From positions 114,911,319-114,975,318 of the forward strand of contig CP136066.1 in NCBI GenBank assembly GCA_032622095.1: a DNA stretch of 64,000 nt. Reading direction: 5' to 3'. The DNA is from Siphonodentalium dalli. Taxonomy: Eukaryota; Mollusca; Scaphopoda; Gadilida; Siphonodentaliidae. A program made the translations under genes and the position numbers. Of this stretch, positions 34,440-46,660 are shown in pieces (within the stretch, counting starts at the first letter, position 1; every line of letters starts with the position of its first letter). Under the pieces are notes generated by a model. The model saw only the letters and a program-made list of their open reading frames with translations, was not told the origin of the DNA and made no database searches.

Positions 34440-34720
34440 CCATTGTTGAAATTACCACGGGCATAATTTGCGGGCTAGCTTTACCAAATTCACCCTCTGG
34501 GCACCTCATTCTGCATAATCCTCAACTGCTATGGGAGACCTACGATCATTTTGAAGTTTCCAAGTTGAAGTTGGTGATGTTCGCCCTTTAATCACCTCGA
34601 TTATGCATTCTATCTTCTGCAAATTAGGAGATGTAGAAACTTCCCAGAAGGGAAAAAGTAACTAAAAACAATGTTAATTTGAGACTATTGATACTTCCCA
34701 GAAGATGAGTCCAAAGCAGA
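34440..34720 (-). repeat. Inverted copy of the 44-45 kb tandem unit
   Basis: Contains GGCTAGCTTTACCAAATTCACCCTCTGG-like sequence. It then has reversed relatives of the unit body: TGCTATGGGAGACCTA, GAAGTTGGTGATGTTC, CTGCAAATTAGGAGATGTAG, AACTTCCCAGAAG and ACTTCCCAGAAGATGAG. These are the complement of motifs at 44390-44590. Confidence 0.7.
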
Positions 34721-35023
34721 AGATGTCAATGTAGATCTTTTATTTACACAATAAATATATTGCAATATAATAATGAATACAAAACAATTCAAAGGTCAGT
34801 CATATTTATTGTGTGGGAGTGGCATAGCCAGGTTAGGCTGTCCTCCTGTCACCCCATTATAAGTTTCACAGATCATTCATCAATGGCGAAATGGAAATAT
34901 TTTATATTCAGTATTTTAATATTTAACAAAAACAATGGCTTCTGGTATTTACATGTTCGTATATGCACGGCAATTAATGGCAATTTAAATGTGGCATTAT
35001 GATGGACATTGCAATATTATTAG

Positions 35024-35892
35024 CTCAACTTTACTTTATAAAGTTTGAGCTATTGCTGTGGGTTGGTGTCCATCGTCCTTGTGTCCGTGTGTCCGTCAAC
35101 AATTTCCTTTGGCTCGCCCTACATGCCGCATCCCCCATCTGATCATCACCAATCTTCATATGGATCTTCGGGGTGTCCTCTAGATGGGAGCCATCAATTT
35201 TTGTCTGTAATTTGTTAAAAACATAGCTGCCAGCAGCCATCTTTGATTTCAAATTTGAATCCATCGGCTCAGCCCGCATTTATTGGAGAACTGTTTTGAA
35301 AATTTGCAGACATGTTTAGGATCATATCTAGATGGGAGCCATCAAATTTGAATAATTTTCTATGAAAAAACATGGCCGCCGGTATTTTACTCTTTGATCA
35401 CTAATCATTTGGGTCACCCTAAAAGACCACATCCCTCATCCAATCATCACCAAACTTTGTATGGGTCTTCATGGTGAGTTCTAGATGGGAACCATCAATT
35501 TTTTTTCAAAATTCGTAGAAAAACATGGCTGCCAGTGGCCATTTTGGATTTTATTTGCATGACTAAATCCTTCGACACACCCTACAGGCCACATCCCTCA
35601 TCCAATTGTCACCAAGCTTCATACGGATCTTCGGGTTGTCCTCTAGATTGGAGCCATCGATTATTTCTGAAAATCATTACAAAGCAGCCAGCAGCCATCT
35701 TGGATTTAAAATTTGAACCCATCCGCATACCCTGCAGCCCACATTTGTTGGTGTAATGTTTCAAATGAAAATAATTTCATCTACATAATGCAAGACCTTT
35801 ACTGTAACTTTTTGTCTGTCCTCTATCATTCTATTCATTGCTCAGAAAAAAATTCCTTCCGAAGTTGAGCTACAGTGTCATTGACACTTTCA
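35024..35892 (+). mobile_element. Core-repeat element, TAGCTCAAC...GACACT family
   Basis: The 5' end TAGCTCAACTTTACTTTATA AAGTTTGAGCTA is itself a hairpin. The 3' end is AGTTGAGCTACAGTGTCATTGACACT with a 7-bp hairpin. Between them are four units of about 170-190 bp with TAGATGGGAGCCATCAA, AACATGGC(T/C)GCCAG, GCCATCTTGGATTT and CCTACAGGCCACATCCCTCA. Unique ends around a variable tandem core, with a 3' hairpin, recall the bivalve 'pearl' (CvA-type) elements and Helitron-derived DINE-like elements; this comparison is inference. No coding capacity. Confidence 0.75.
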
Positions 35893-35966
35893 CAGTTGGT
35901 GTTAAATTTGAAAAAGATGGCGACTGTCGGCAGGGTCCGATGAGGGCGAGTTATCAGGGTATAACT

Positions 35967-36057
35967 CAGAATGAGGTCCCCAGAATGTGAATTTGGTGAT
36001 GCTATCCCGCTGTGCGGGATAGCATGACTAAATTCACCATCTGGGGGACCTCATTCT
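35967..36057. repeat. Hairpin MITE core
   Basis: Arms CAGAATGAGGTCCCCAGA...GATGCTATCCCGC and its complement meet at 36011 with a few mismatches. Same family as the hairpins at 44583-44671 and 45031-45095. Confidence 0.85.
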
Positions 36058-36762
36058 TCAAATGACAGACACACTGCTTGCAGGCTTGGCAGTAGCTTCA
36101 TCATTTGGCAAATTCTATGACATCATCCGCTCTACTTTAGACTTCTTGTTTCAGTTGGTTCCATAAGTGCCAGCTGATTGTGGTTACTGAGCTCCTGACA
36201 CTTGATCATGGTCAAATTGTGATTTTCACATCTGATTTAAAAAAAAAATAGACATTTATGTGCATGATATTGTTAGAAAGCATGTACCTTCAGTAATAAC
36301 TTTCACCCTAACATTTTTATATTTCACCAGTTTCAGTAAACTATGCCCAACAGAAATTAAATGAAATCAAATTGTAGTTTAAATCATTGTCTATGCAAAC
36401 TAAGGTACATTTCTTCTGACACTTTCTATAGTGTTGCTCATGATGCCTCAGTTGTAAGTGGAGAGGAAACTCGGGACTACTTACCTCCTATATAAACCTC
36501 AGCCTTCAGGTTACTGTGAAACTGCACAAAAGTACTAACAAATTTATGCTTCTATTTTCTCTTTAGTCTATAAGAATGCATTATTTTCATGATATCCATT
36601 GTATGAACACACATTGTCAGATGTATTCAGTCCATTTGTTTTATTGTATATTTGAGTGATAAAGAGTCTTGTCCCCACATCTGGTTGTAACTAGCAATCT
36701 GATTGGCTATAACGCCACGTTCAAATCACCATGTCCCCCGTCACCCTTGACAGCGGGGTATA

Positions 36763-37486
36763 CTGTATACACCCGTCAGTAAGTCCGGGGGGCTCGTGCA
36801 TGTTTTTGCTCAAAAAGTGGGTACTGGGCTTACTCATGAGGACCCCCCCCCCCCCCCCCTGTGCAAAAATTCAGTTAGCCTTCAGGTGCCGACCTACCAT
36901 CATATTTTATACCAATACCATATTTTTGTATTGAATAAAGATAATAATGTCTTTTATTTATATTATTAAGATAAATTTTGGGATTATTTTGTAAACAAAC
37001 TAGGGATGTATGATGAGTTCACAAATTTAGTTTCACTAATGCTTATAAATCAAGCTAATTCTTATAAAAACACAAAATTGAGATGCAGGTGAACATACAT
37101 CATTCTTTTGCATTATCCAAGCATCCTATAAAATACCAAGTGATTACTCCACATCCCATTGGATATACTCCATGATAGAGGTGTGAACATAACTGACACA
37201 TCCTTTGATTTTATTGATTTGTTACCTCTTTGATTCAACAACTAAGAATAGAATAAGATGTGTATAATTCACATCAATATTAACACAAGTGTATACTATT
37301 ATACATCCTTATTTTTTAAGAAAAACAACTGGAAAAAATAAAAGCACAGACATGATTTCATTCACCTTCAAAATGCTCAAAAATGGGGGTGGGCTTATCT
37401 ACGAGGACCACCCCATGTTTAATTTAGGGTAAAAAACCCAGACTGGGCTTATCTTTGAGGATGGGCTTACTGATGGGTGTATACAG
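36763..37486. mobile_element. TA-flanked MITE, 724 bp
   Basis: CTGTATACACCCGTCAGTAA starts at 36763 and its near complement (TTACTGATGGGTGTATACAG) ends at 37486. TA flanks both ends (36761-36762 and 37487-37488). Internal subterminal inverted similarity includes GGGCTTACTCATGAGGACC against forms of GGGCTTATC(T)(A/T)(C/T)GAGGA. No open frame. Compatible with a Tc1/mariner-type MITE. Confidence 0.8.
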
Positions 37487-37752
37487 TAAGAGAACGTGCG
37501 TCAAACATCGGGGGTATATGAGCACGTGAAACATCGGGGGTATATGAATGACCCTTGAACTGGCAGTTTCCACCAATCGTGACGTTGCTCTCGCACGCTG
37601 AATTTGACGTCACCTGACGCCGGATTCTTAGGTCGGCTAATGATTTATTCTTATTGGTGTGAATTAATCGGATAACCTATGAAAAACACACTTAAATTAT
37701 TGAGACATGGTTATTGTTGTGGGGACAAAATCGTTATCTCCGGAAACATCGT

Positions 37753-37854
37753 GGGGTACATGGAGATTTAATACCTGGATGTCTCTTTTTGAACCCCTCG
37801 GCTCCGCCTCGGGGTTCAAAATCGACATCCAGGTATTAAATCTCCATGTACCCC
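37753..37854. repeat. 102-bp hairpin
   Basis: GGGGTACATGGAGATTTAAT and the following ACCTGGATGTC, then GAACCCCTCGGC, are matched inverted by GCCTCGGGGTTC and the complement ending at 37854. Loop is a few bases. A few mismatches. Confidence 0.88.
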
Positions 37855-38776
37855 CGATCTTGTCGAAGATAACTAATATTGAAATCCTATATAAATGAAA
37901 ACTCCTTGAATTTAAATCATTTGCTTGAAAAGTCATTGAATTTTATTGACACTTGAGAAGTGTGTAAACAGTTTCAGATACCTACAGGATATTCTTGAAA
38001 TATCATTCAATATTTTGCTTACACAAGGGAGAAAATTGGTTGCAAGAGTTCTATGTTAGAATGTAGTACATGAGTATGATGAGCTCTATAATATATCAAG
38101 GCAGCAATGTGTGAAGGCACTGAGTCAGTGTGGGGTATGAGTCATCATGCTTCGTAATGAGCTTGAATAAATTTTAATTTCTTGTAGAGTTGACCATGTT
38201 CAGAATAGATTTGGCCCATTAAAATGACAATTAAAACAGATGAAAATATTTCCCTATCTTTGTCATGTAAATTTTTGAAACCACGGCTTCCTCATTTGAT
38301 CAAGACAGTGATGGTGGTGTCCCTGAGGGAAGTTGATTGATAACAGCATGAATGAAACAAGCTTTGTCATCATTACCAAATTCATTAAATGTGGTCAACA
38401 TAATGCCAGGACAGATCAAACAGTAAGATGCCTGAATCAATACAACATTGTCAACCTGACCAAATTCATTAACCATGCCCAACGATGCCTGGACTGATCT
38501 GGCATCAATTTTATAATAATATCCATGTACATTATCTGTTTAAATTGTGGATAAAATATGCCCATTATATGCATCTCAAGGAACAATACCTTGCACTCAC
38601 TTTGCTGAATCTCACTTGTAAATTTATTTTTTGGATGACGAGTGTGGAAGATTATATTCTCATAATACCTTTTGCAAATATTGTAATTCCCATTTTATTA
38701 TACGGAAACATCACTTTTCTGTTGATATTCTTCTGACAAAATAGACCCATATGGAGTAATAAAATAATCTATTTAA

Positions 38777-39089
38777 AAGTACTCAATCCAATCAGACGGT
38801 ACCCATATCGTCAAGTTACAACAACAACAACATTTCTTCAAAATAAGCTTTAGTTATCAGAATCGATTAATTACAATTTATTTATTATCACTTGATTTTA
38901 GAGTTATCCATCTTCATCCACAGTTTTGTCCGAGACCATCAGTTTGATGACTTTTATCTGGGTCACAAATAAGTACACATTTCGATAAATAACAAATTTA
39001 AAAATCGTTATCACTCTGAGCTTTGGGTTCCTCGACTCGAATTAAATATATTTTCCCCCCGAAACCAAAGAAATAGTAATTTGGGAGCG
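38777..39089 (+). mobile_element. TTAA MITE family member
   Basis: Starts AAGTACTCAATCCAATCAGA after TTAA (38773-38776). It shares CTTGATTTTAGAGTTATCCA, CTCTGAGCTTTGGGTTCCTC and GAAACCAAAGAAATAGTAAT with 22422-22901. The right terminus is decayed. Confidence 0.65.
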
Positions 39090-41120
39090 TTAATTTGGAT
39101 TCTGCATCTTTAAATGGGGTATATTCTTTGGGCAAAATAGTCAATCGGTATCTGGGTCAGTTTGTCAGATACATTAAAAACTTTCAGTTTCAAATGGTGC
39201 ATTGGTGCATTATATTGCAGTCCCACAGCAATGGCTGCTACCATCGATCTATATTTAATACAATATACGTTGATGCTGCTACTAAATGAATTTCTTTACC
39301 ATTAACCATTTCTATGCTAAATGGTTTCTCCAACTTGGTTATAAAATTATACATTGTCATGGTCTCAAGAAAGGTTTAGAAATGTGAACACTTTGAAAGG
39401 GCTCAATTTGAAAATATCTGAAATGTGCCAAAATTAGCACATTATATGATTGAAAAGTTAGGTTTGCATGTGACCAAGACTTAAATCAGCTACAAGCTTG
39501 AAATTATTTACTTCTCTCCATTATTACAACCTTTCATTAAGATATTTTGAGTTTGTCACTGTATGCCTTCTATCTGTTAACTGACAGTGTTCTGTAAAAA
39601 TTTAATTCTTCATTTCATTCTTGCTTGTTAACCAACTCTTCTCAGTCAGTGATAGTAAGCAATACACAATAAGCAGTACAAACATGCCTGTTCTCGGATG
39701 ACTTTACATTTAAAATTATTAGTTCTGCTTCGGAATATATGTGATTGATTATTAACTAAATTTGGTTCTCTCGTATTGACAGTTACAAAATTATTTGATC
39801 TAGACAAGAATGATTTTCAAATTTCAATGATGATGATCAGCCAGTTATCTCAAGACTTGCATGGTACTATTTGAATTGCTACATTTCTAATTATTTGCTC
39901 TGATTTGCTAGTAAAATATTATTTGGATAACGATAAACAATTCTGGATGTTTATAAGACCACTCCATATTTTATTAAGAAACAGGTGACTTCATTAAATG
40001 TAGTAAATTTACTGCAAGTGTTATCAATTATTTATAAACAATTACCGAAACAGCCATTGTAGTTCATTTCTAACCAGTCAAAATTATCTTTTTGTCAGAA
40101 GACCAATCACAAACCTTGAGGAAATTATCAGACAAGCCATCCTATAATATATACTACAACACCAAATTCAGAATAAAATGAGGTATGGCCCTCTCCCTTT
40201 TGTTTGAAGATAAATTACTGAAGTCATGACAAGATATATCAATCACGGAAGACATGTCCCACTATTGTGTGCCTCAAAAGAGCACAATTGTCCTGAGCTA
40301 AAAGTAATAAGAATTCAGTCTTGCTGTTCCATGACATGGCATGTACCAGTTATAATTCTCAATTGTGGAACTGGGGAATTCATACCTGGAGTAATTGAAC
40401 TCTGTGTTTTCGTGAAGTAGAATGATAATACACCCTGATAATGATAATGATAATACACCCTGATAATTAGTATATTGATGTGATCGTCTCTTCAAGCTCT
40501 TTGATATATAATGACTTGACTTAGATAGTGAGCCAAATGAGCAATTGAAAACAGAGCTGTATTTTGAAATGAGCTATCACTGGGGATGATAGTACACTTG
40601 ATGGTGTGTTCTGATGTTTGGTTTTTTATCCATTGTGCACCTTTATAATGAAGAAACTTGAATGAAATCTCTTTTCCTGGCTTTGTTTTATCTGTTTGGT
40701 TTTCTGAATCTTGTATTACATATGTATAATAACTGTTTTACATGACAGCTGGTGAATGTGATGATAAGTGTGGTGTTCACAACATGTCGGGTTCATGCTG
40801 CTGAATATCCTAATTAGTAATTAGTAAATGAAAGTGAAATTAGACTCCTATTCTTCACTATTAGCATCTGTTGCAAGATTTTAACTGCTGACAGTCCCAA
40901 TAAAAAGAATCATTTGACCAGTTTATTAGTACTATGATTTGAGCTGTATTGGCCTATGTTAGTGTAATTATCAGCAAGTGGTACACTGTTAGATGTCAAT
41001 TATTAAATTACCCAGCTTTTGTTTTGGATGCTATTTATGCATATTCATAACTCTAGATGAAATCAGCCTTTTGTAGAAGTTATTTCTCAGGCTGACCCTA
41101 ACCAGGTGTCGTACCGATGC
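39090..41120. other. No gene seen
   Basis: About 2 kb of AT-rich sequence without a convincing frame. A short direct duplication, AATGATAATACACCCTGATAAT, occurs at about 40421 and 40446. Nothing else was recognised. Confidence 0.4.
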
Positions 41121-41127
41121 CCTCTTT

Positions 41128-42167
41128 AGCTCAACTTTATAAAGTCAAGTTTGAGCTATTGCCATGGGTTGGCCTTAGTCGTCACTCCTTTTTGTGTTTG
41201 TCCATCAATAATGTCCTTTAGCATGCCTTACAGGCCATCGGCAGACACTACATCCCGCATTTAAATGGAGAATTGTTTTGAAAATATACAGGCATGTTTA
41301 CAACACTTCTAGATGGGAGCTATCAAATTTTAACGATTTTCTATGAAAAACATGGCTGCTGGCAGCCATCTTTGTTTTTACTCTTTGCATGATTAAATCC
41401 TATGGGCCAATGGTACAACATACAGACAACATCCCTTGTCCGATCATCACCAAGCTTCATATGAATCTTTAGGGTGATCACTAGATTTTTCTGAATTTTG
41501 TTGAAAAACATGGCAGCCAGCAGCAATCTTAGATTTTACTCTTTGCATGACTAAATACTTTGGCACACCCTACAGAACATATCCCTCATCCTATCGTCAC
41601 CAAACTTCATATGGATCTTTTTGGTGACCATCCGATGGGTGCTATCAAATGTTTTACAAATTTCATTCAAATAACATTGTTACCCATTGTTGACACACCC
41701 TACAGGCCCACATCCCTAATCGGATCATCACAAAACTTTATACGGATCTGGGGGGGGGGGGGGGGGGGGGGGGGGGTGACCTCTTGATGGGTGCCAGCAA
41801 TTTGTTCCCATATTCAACAAAAAAACATGGCCTCCCACGGCCATCTTGGATTTCACATTTGAATCCATCGACACATTCTGCAGCCCACATTTATTGGAGA
41901 AATGTTTCAAAAATTTACAGTCAATGTTTAGAATCACCTCCAGATGGGAGCCATCAAATTTGAACAATTTTCGATGAAAAACATTGAATGACTAAATACT
42001 TCAGCACGCCCTACAGACAACATTGATCCCAAACTTCATATGGCTCTTCAAGTTGAACTCGAGTATTTCTCAAACATTTAAACTTTCCGCATTCTTAATT
42101 GCTCCATTACTGTAATGTATGACATTATCCACTCTCCAAGTTGAGCTTCAGTGTCATTGACACTTTT
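41128..42167 (+). mobile_element. Core-repeat element, TAGCTCAAC...GACACT family
   Basis: Second full-length relative of 35024-35892: 5' hairpin end TAGCTCAACTTTATAAAGTC AAGTTTGAGCTA, four to five core units, and 3' end AGTTGAGCTTCAGTGTCATTGACACT. A 27-base G homopolymer interrupts one core unit (41750-41776). Confidence 0.75.
41750..41776 (+). repeat. G27 homopolymer
   Basis: Uninterrupted run of 27 G following TACGGATCT within a core unit. It is likely to form quadruplex structures and its true length may be uncertain in the assembly. Confidence 0.95.
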
Positions 42168-42691
42168 ATTTGTTAGCTCTCATTGCTGTGATGTACTTTC
42201 AACTTCACAGCTATGGAACAACCCAAAAAAGGTTGACTTGCATAATGGGTCTGTTTAACATATCAACGAAAACATGTTCATATGTTACATAGACTCATTG
42301 ATAAAGTCAACGTTGCTTTGGTTTGTCCAGATGAGAATGAAAAAATTGGTGAAATCAGCATGAACCCTGCTTACGAGTTTGTTGTTTATATAAGTGTGAT
42401 GTTCACACATTATGGACATGTTGTTTATGACAGTACATTGTCATCCATGTACACATGTTTACTGATCATAATCAAGTCAGTACTGTTATAGATATTAAAT
42501 ATGATTATAAACAGTTACCTTCATTGTTTGAAATCACCTTATTTCAGGAATACTGGAATCAAGAATGGGCAGTGCATGTCTCCCGGCCCACTCTGGCATT
42601 CCTGCTTCATTCAAACATTACCATTGACAAACTTGAGATTTTACATGCAAGATGCATGTGTGTAAATATGGGATAATTATTCCCCCACTTT

Positions 42692-43020
42692 TTAGCTCAC
42701 CTGAGACGAAGTCTCCGGTGGAGCTATAGTCATCACTCCTCGTCCATCCATCCATCTGTCCTTCCATCCGTCAACAATTCTTTAAACATCTTCTCCTCTG
42801 GAACCATCAGACTAAATGGGTTCATATTTGGTGTGGATGTTCCCTAGGTGGCTCATTCAGATTTGTTCAAATGAGGTCATCAGGTCAATTAGTTGAGAAA
42901 GCAGGGCCACAACTCTTATTCCTTCATAGTAATTCTTGCAGCCGATTCCATTGGTACTAGTGTCGTTTCCGATCGAGCTATCGACTTGGCGGTGTGGATG
43001 GAATGCGGTCAGCTTTTTAA
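42692..43020 (+). mobile_element. TAGCTCACCTGAGACGAAG repeat element, short copy
   Basis: Starts TAGCTCACCTGAGACGAAGT, then a run of CCATCC/GTCC words, TTCATATTTGGTGTGGATGT and TTGTTCAAATGAGGTCA. The family 5' end is identical to that at 43325. It breaks off after one core unit near 42950. Confidence 0.75.
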
Positions 43021-43324
43021 ATGACCGAATAAATCAGAATGATGAACCGGGAAATAAAGGTCCCAAGGTCGTATAGACTGATAACACTGACATGTGGTCC
43101 GTCAAATGATTCCCTCTACTCCCGTGTATTTACAATACATTTTAACAGTGTTCTCTTGGTAACTTTCATCACCTCCATGCAGCACGGGAATGATGGGTCG
43201 TTTTTCATCTCCAAAATATATATGTATAGGATTATCATTGAACAATCCATCGGTACTGCCATGTTAGGTTTAGATAAATGTAGACCCGCGCTGTTAGTTT
43301 ACCTATGTATTGTATATCACTTTT

Positions 43325-43835
43325 TAGCTCACCTGAGACGAAGTCTCCGGTGGAGCTATAGTCATCACTCCTCGTCTGTCCGTCCGTCCGTCAACTTTTT
43401 TTTTAAAACATCTTCTCTGAAACCATCATACCGAATTGGTTCATATTTGGTGTGGATGTTCCCTAGGTGACTCTCATTCAGATTTGTTCAAATGAGGTCA
43501 CTGGGTCAAATAGTTGCGAAACCAGGGCCATAACTCTATTCCTCCATAGTAATTCTTACAACAACTTCTTGTCCATAACCATTGTGCCGATTTAGCTAAT
43601 ATTTGGTATGGAGGGTCCTTGGGTGACTGGTGTTCAAATGAGGTCACCCGGTCAATTAGTTGAGAAACCAGGGCCATAACTCATAGTAATTCTTACAATG
43701 ACTTCTTCTAAAAAAATATTGGTCCGATTTAGCTTATATTTGGTACTGAGCGATCTTGGGTGACTGGGAATCAGATTTGTTCAAATTGGGTCACTGGGTC
43801 CAATAGGGGCAGAGCCAGGGACATTTCTAAAAACA
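43325..43835 (+). mobile_element. TAGCTCACCTGAGACGAAG repeat element, longer copy
   Basis: Same 5' end as 42692, then a GTCCGTCCGTCC run and three core units with ACTTCTT, CCGATTTAGCT(A/T)ATATTTGG and AGGTCAC(C/T)(C/G)GGTCAA words. Related core units lie at 21605-22290 and 45425-45930. The open frame 43039-43470 runs into it and is not a gene. Confidence 0.75.
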
Positions 43836-44582
43836 AAAAATTTAATTTTTGCATTTTGACCTTTAATTTTTGTTTAGGACACATCACAGTCTCATATTTC
43901 TTACCTAGATTTTTCTTAGCATGTTCTTCATCTGTATGGATTTTTGTATTGTTTATTTAACCCCTTCCACTCTTGTTTTGATATAGAATTCATCCAAGAC
44001 AGGATTACTCAAATTTTGGACACTTATATACAGATCAAGTTAAAATATGGGTTTGATCCGATATATTTTAACAGAGTTATGGCCATAATTCCCCACAAAA
44101 TAATAAAAAATTCAGGAACTGCTTGATCAATTTATGTAGCTATAGGCAGAGTCCCCAGGGAGTGTATTCATGTCATTCATAATTTAAATGAGATTAATGG
44201 TGTTATCAATGAAGCACCCTTGTTGTTTACATTATCACTCAGTGGTCATTAAAATCAGATTAATTTCATTTTCTCCAAGAGTCTGGCATTTGTAGTATGA
44301 GGTTCCCAGAGGGTGAATTCATGTTACTCCACACAGCAGGCTAGCATAACCAAATACACCCTCTGAGAACCTTATTCTGCTTAGGCCTCATCTTCTGGGA
44401 AGTATCTATAGTATCAAATTTACATTGTTGTTAGTTAAATTTCCCTTCTAGGAAGTTTCTGTATCCCTTAATTTGCAGAAGATAAAATTCATGATTGAGG
44501 TGCCCAATGGGTGAACATCACCAATTTCAACTGGGGAACTTCAATCTTATTCTAGGTCTTCCATAGCAGTTGAGGGCCTTAT

Positions 44583-44671
44583 CAGAATGAGGTCCCCAGA
44601 GGGTGAATTTAGTGATACTAGCCTGCTGCGGGCTAGTATCACTAAATTCACCCTCTGGGGACCTCATTCTG
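44583..44671. repeat. Perfect 89-bp hairpin
   Basis: Two 41-bp arms, CAGAATGAGGTCCCCAGAGG... and its exact complement, surround a 7-base loop (TGCTGCG). The hairpin lies inside the tandem unit. Confidence 0.93.
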
Positions 44672-45030
44672 CAAATAACAGACAGACTATCTCAAGGCTT
44701 GATTGTATAATACAGTGTGTTGCTTGAGGCCAGACATGCACAATGTAGGAACAGACATGCTTTTAGTGATGCTATCCCACACAGCGGGCTAGCATCACCA
44801 AATTCACCATTTGGAGACCTCATTCTGCTTAGGCCTCATCTTCTGGGAAGTATCTATAGTATCAAATTTACATTGTTGTTAGTTAAATTTCCCTTCTAGG
44901 AAGTTTATATATCCCCTAATTTGCAGAAGATAAAATTCATAATTGAGGGGCCCAATGGGTGAACATCACCAACTTCAACTGGGGAAATTCAATTTTATTC
45001 TAGGTCTTCCATAGCAGTTGAGGTCCTTAT

Positions 45031-45095
45031 CAGAATGAAGTCCCCAGAGGGTGAATTTAGCGTCACTAAATTCACCCTCTGGGGACCTCATTCTG
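45031..45095. repeat. Shortened hairpin of the same family
   Basis: Same arms as 44583-44671, but the central 24 bases are missing, leaving 32-bp arms with one mismatch and essentially no loop. This is consistent with deletion of the hairpin tip. Confidence 0.9.
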
Positions 45096-45424
45096 CAAAT
45101 GACAGACACACTATTTCAAGGCTTTGTTGTATAATACATTGTGTTGCTTGAGGCCAGCCATGCACAATGTAGGAACAGACACGCTTTTTGTGATGCTATC
45201 CCGCACAGCAGGCTAGCATCACCAAATTCACCCTCTGGCGACCTCATTCTGCTTAGGCCTCATCTTCTGGGAAGTATCTATAGTATCAAATTTACATTGT
45301 TGTTAGTTAAATTTCCCTTCTAGGAAGTTTCTATATCCCCTAATTTGCAGAAGATAAAATTCATAAATGAGGTGCCCAATGGGTGAATATCACCAACTTC
45401 AACTGGGGAACATAATTTTTATCC

Positions 45425-45930
45425 TTATCAGATTTGTGAAAATGGGATCACAAAGTCAAATAAGGGCAGAGCAAGAGACTTAACTATTTCACTACATAGT
45501 AATTCTTAAAATATGTTTGCAAGAACTAGTTGGCTTATATAGAATGGAATGTTCTTCCTTGACTGCAATTCAGATTTTTTTAATGGGGTCACCTGGTCAA
45601 ATAGGGGCCAAGCGAAGGACAGTTTCCCTCTTAATATGCTTCCTTCACAAGGACCATCAGGTCTATTTGACTGATATTTATGATATGTATGAAGGGTTCT
45701 TTGGTGTCTGGGATTCAAATTTATTCAGATGGAGTCACCAGGTTAAATATGGTGGGACCAGGGACATAACTATATGTCTCTATAGTAATTCTTAAAATGT
45801 CTTCTCAAGAGAGTTTGGACTATTTAGCTTACATATAGTATGGAGGAATCAGGAGGATCCTTTAGTGACTGAGATTCAGATTTGTTAAAATGAGGTCAAC
45901 CTGTCAAGAAATGGCAGGCTATGGGGAGTT
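45425..45930 (+). repeat. Core units of the TAGCTCACCTGAG family
   Basis: Several diverged units with TAATTCTTAAAAT, GGGGTCACCTGGTCAAATAG and GGGACCAGGGACATAACT words. No 5' end present. Confidence 0.65.
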
Positions 45931-46454
45931 AACACTTTTGTGTATAATAAAATCATCGAAATACCAAATTCATTAAAACATCTACCTTGGAACCACCTGA
46001 CTGATTGGTCTGACATACATGTATCGTGTTTTGGGTCCATGGATAATTGGGCTTCAAACATGTTTAAATGGTTTTAGAAAAAGGCGCTTGTGAGATTGGA
46101 AATTTCCAACAATTGAGAAAGTTTGAGGTGTCGGTTGTGAAATTCCAACCTAAGACTTGGGAGTCTGGATCCCGGTCGGGAGGGGACTTGTTGAGCTGGA
46201 GGAGGGGGGTGATCAGTAGTGTACAGTTGGCAATTTCAAGGTGGATTTTTACCAAGCTACATACTTGAAGTCTCTCTAGCCACATATCCTGTTTAAATCT
46301 ACTTCTTTTAAAGTGATTATGAAAAGTGCTGACTGTTTTGGTCTCCAGAGTCCCAGTCTTATCTATATTTGTTCCACCCATTGTGCCATGTAGATGGACT
46401 ACACCACCTGAATTATAAGGAGTTTATGTACTATATATAATATATTATTCCTTA

Positions 46455-46660
46455 TTAAGAGATTCATTTTTGGGCTTTATCAGCGCAATTTGAATATTCT
46501 TCATTGCGCTTAAGCGCAATTAAATATTCCCTTATTGCGCTTAAGCACAATAGAGATTCCCTTATTCCCTTATTGAGCTTATAAGCGCAATAAGGAATAT
46601 CCCTTATTGTGCTTAAGCACAATTACAAATAGCTCTTCTTGTGCTTAATTAAGAAAAAAA
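46455..46660. repeat. Array of GCGCTTAAGCGC-type palindromes
   Basis: The words ATTGCGCTTAAGCGCAAT and ATTGTGCTTAAGCACAAT alternate with AATATTCCCTTATT spacers at an interval of about 35-45 bp. Each unit is a self-complementary 18-mer. Confidence 0.85.

Larger units (their letters stand above)
44300..45415 (+). repeat. Tandem array, 424-448-bp period, with internal hairpin
   Basis: TTAGGCCTCATCTTCTGGGA occurs at 44381, 44829 and 45253 (periods 448 and 424). Units carry TACATTGTTGTTAGTTAAAT, TTGCAGAAGATAAAATTCAT, AGGTCTTCCATAGCAGTTGA and a palindrome. Near-identical 60-codon frames at 44717 and 45141 are repeat by-products. The difference between periods is largely explained by a shortened palindrome in unit 2. 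Confidence 0.88.

Noticed and set aside
43039-43470. 143-codon frame
   Set aside because: The second half is the TAGCTCACCTGAG repeat; no domain seen in the first half.
44717-45323. Two near-identical 60-codon frames as a small gene pair
   Set aside because: They coincide with the 424-bp tandem unit; conservation follows from the DNA repeat.
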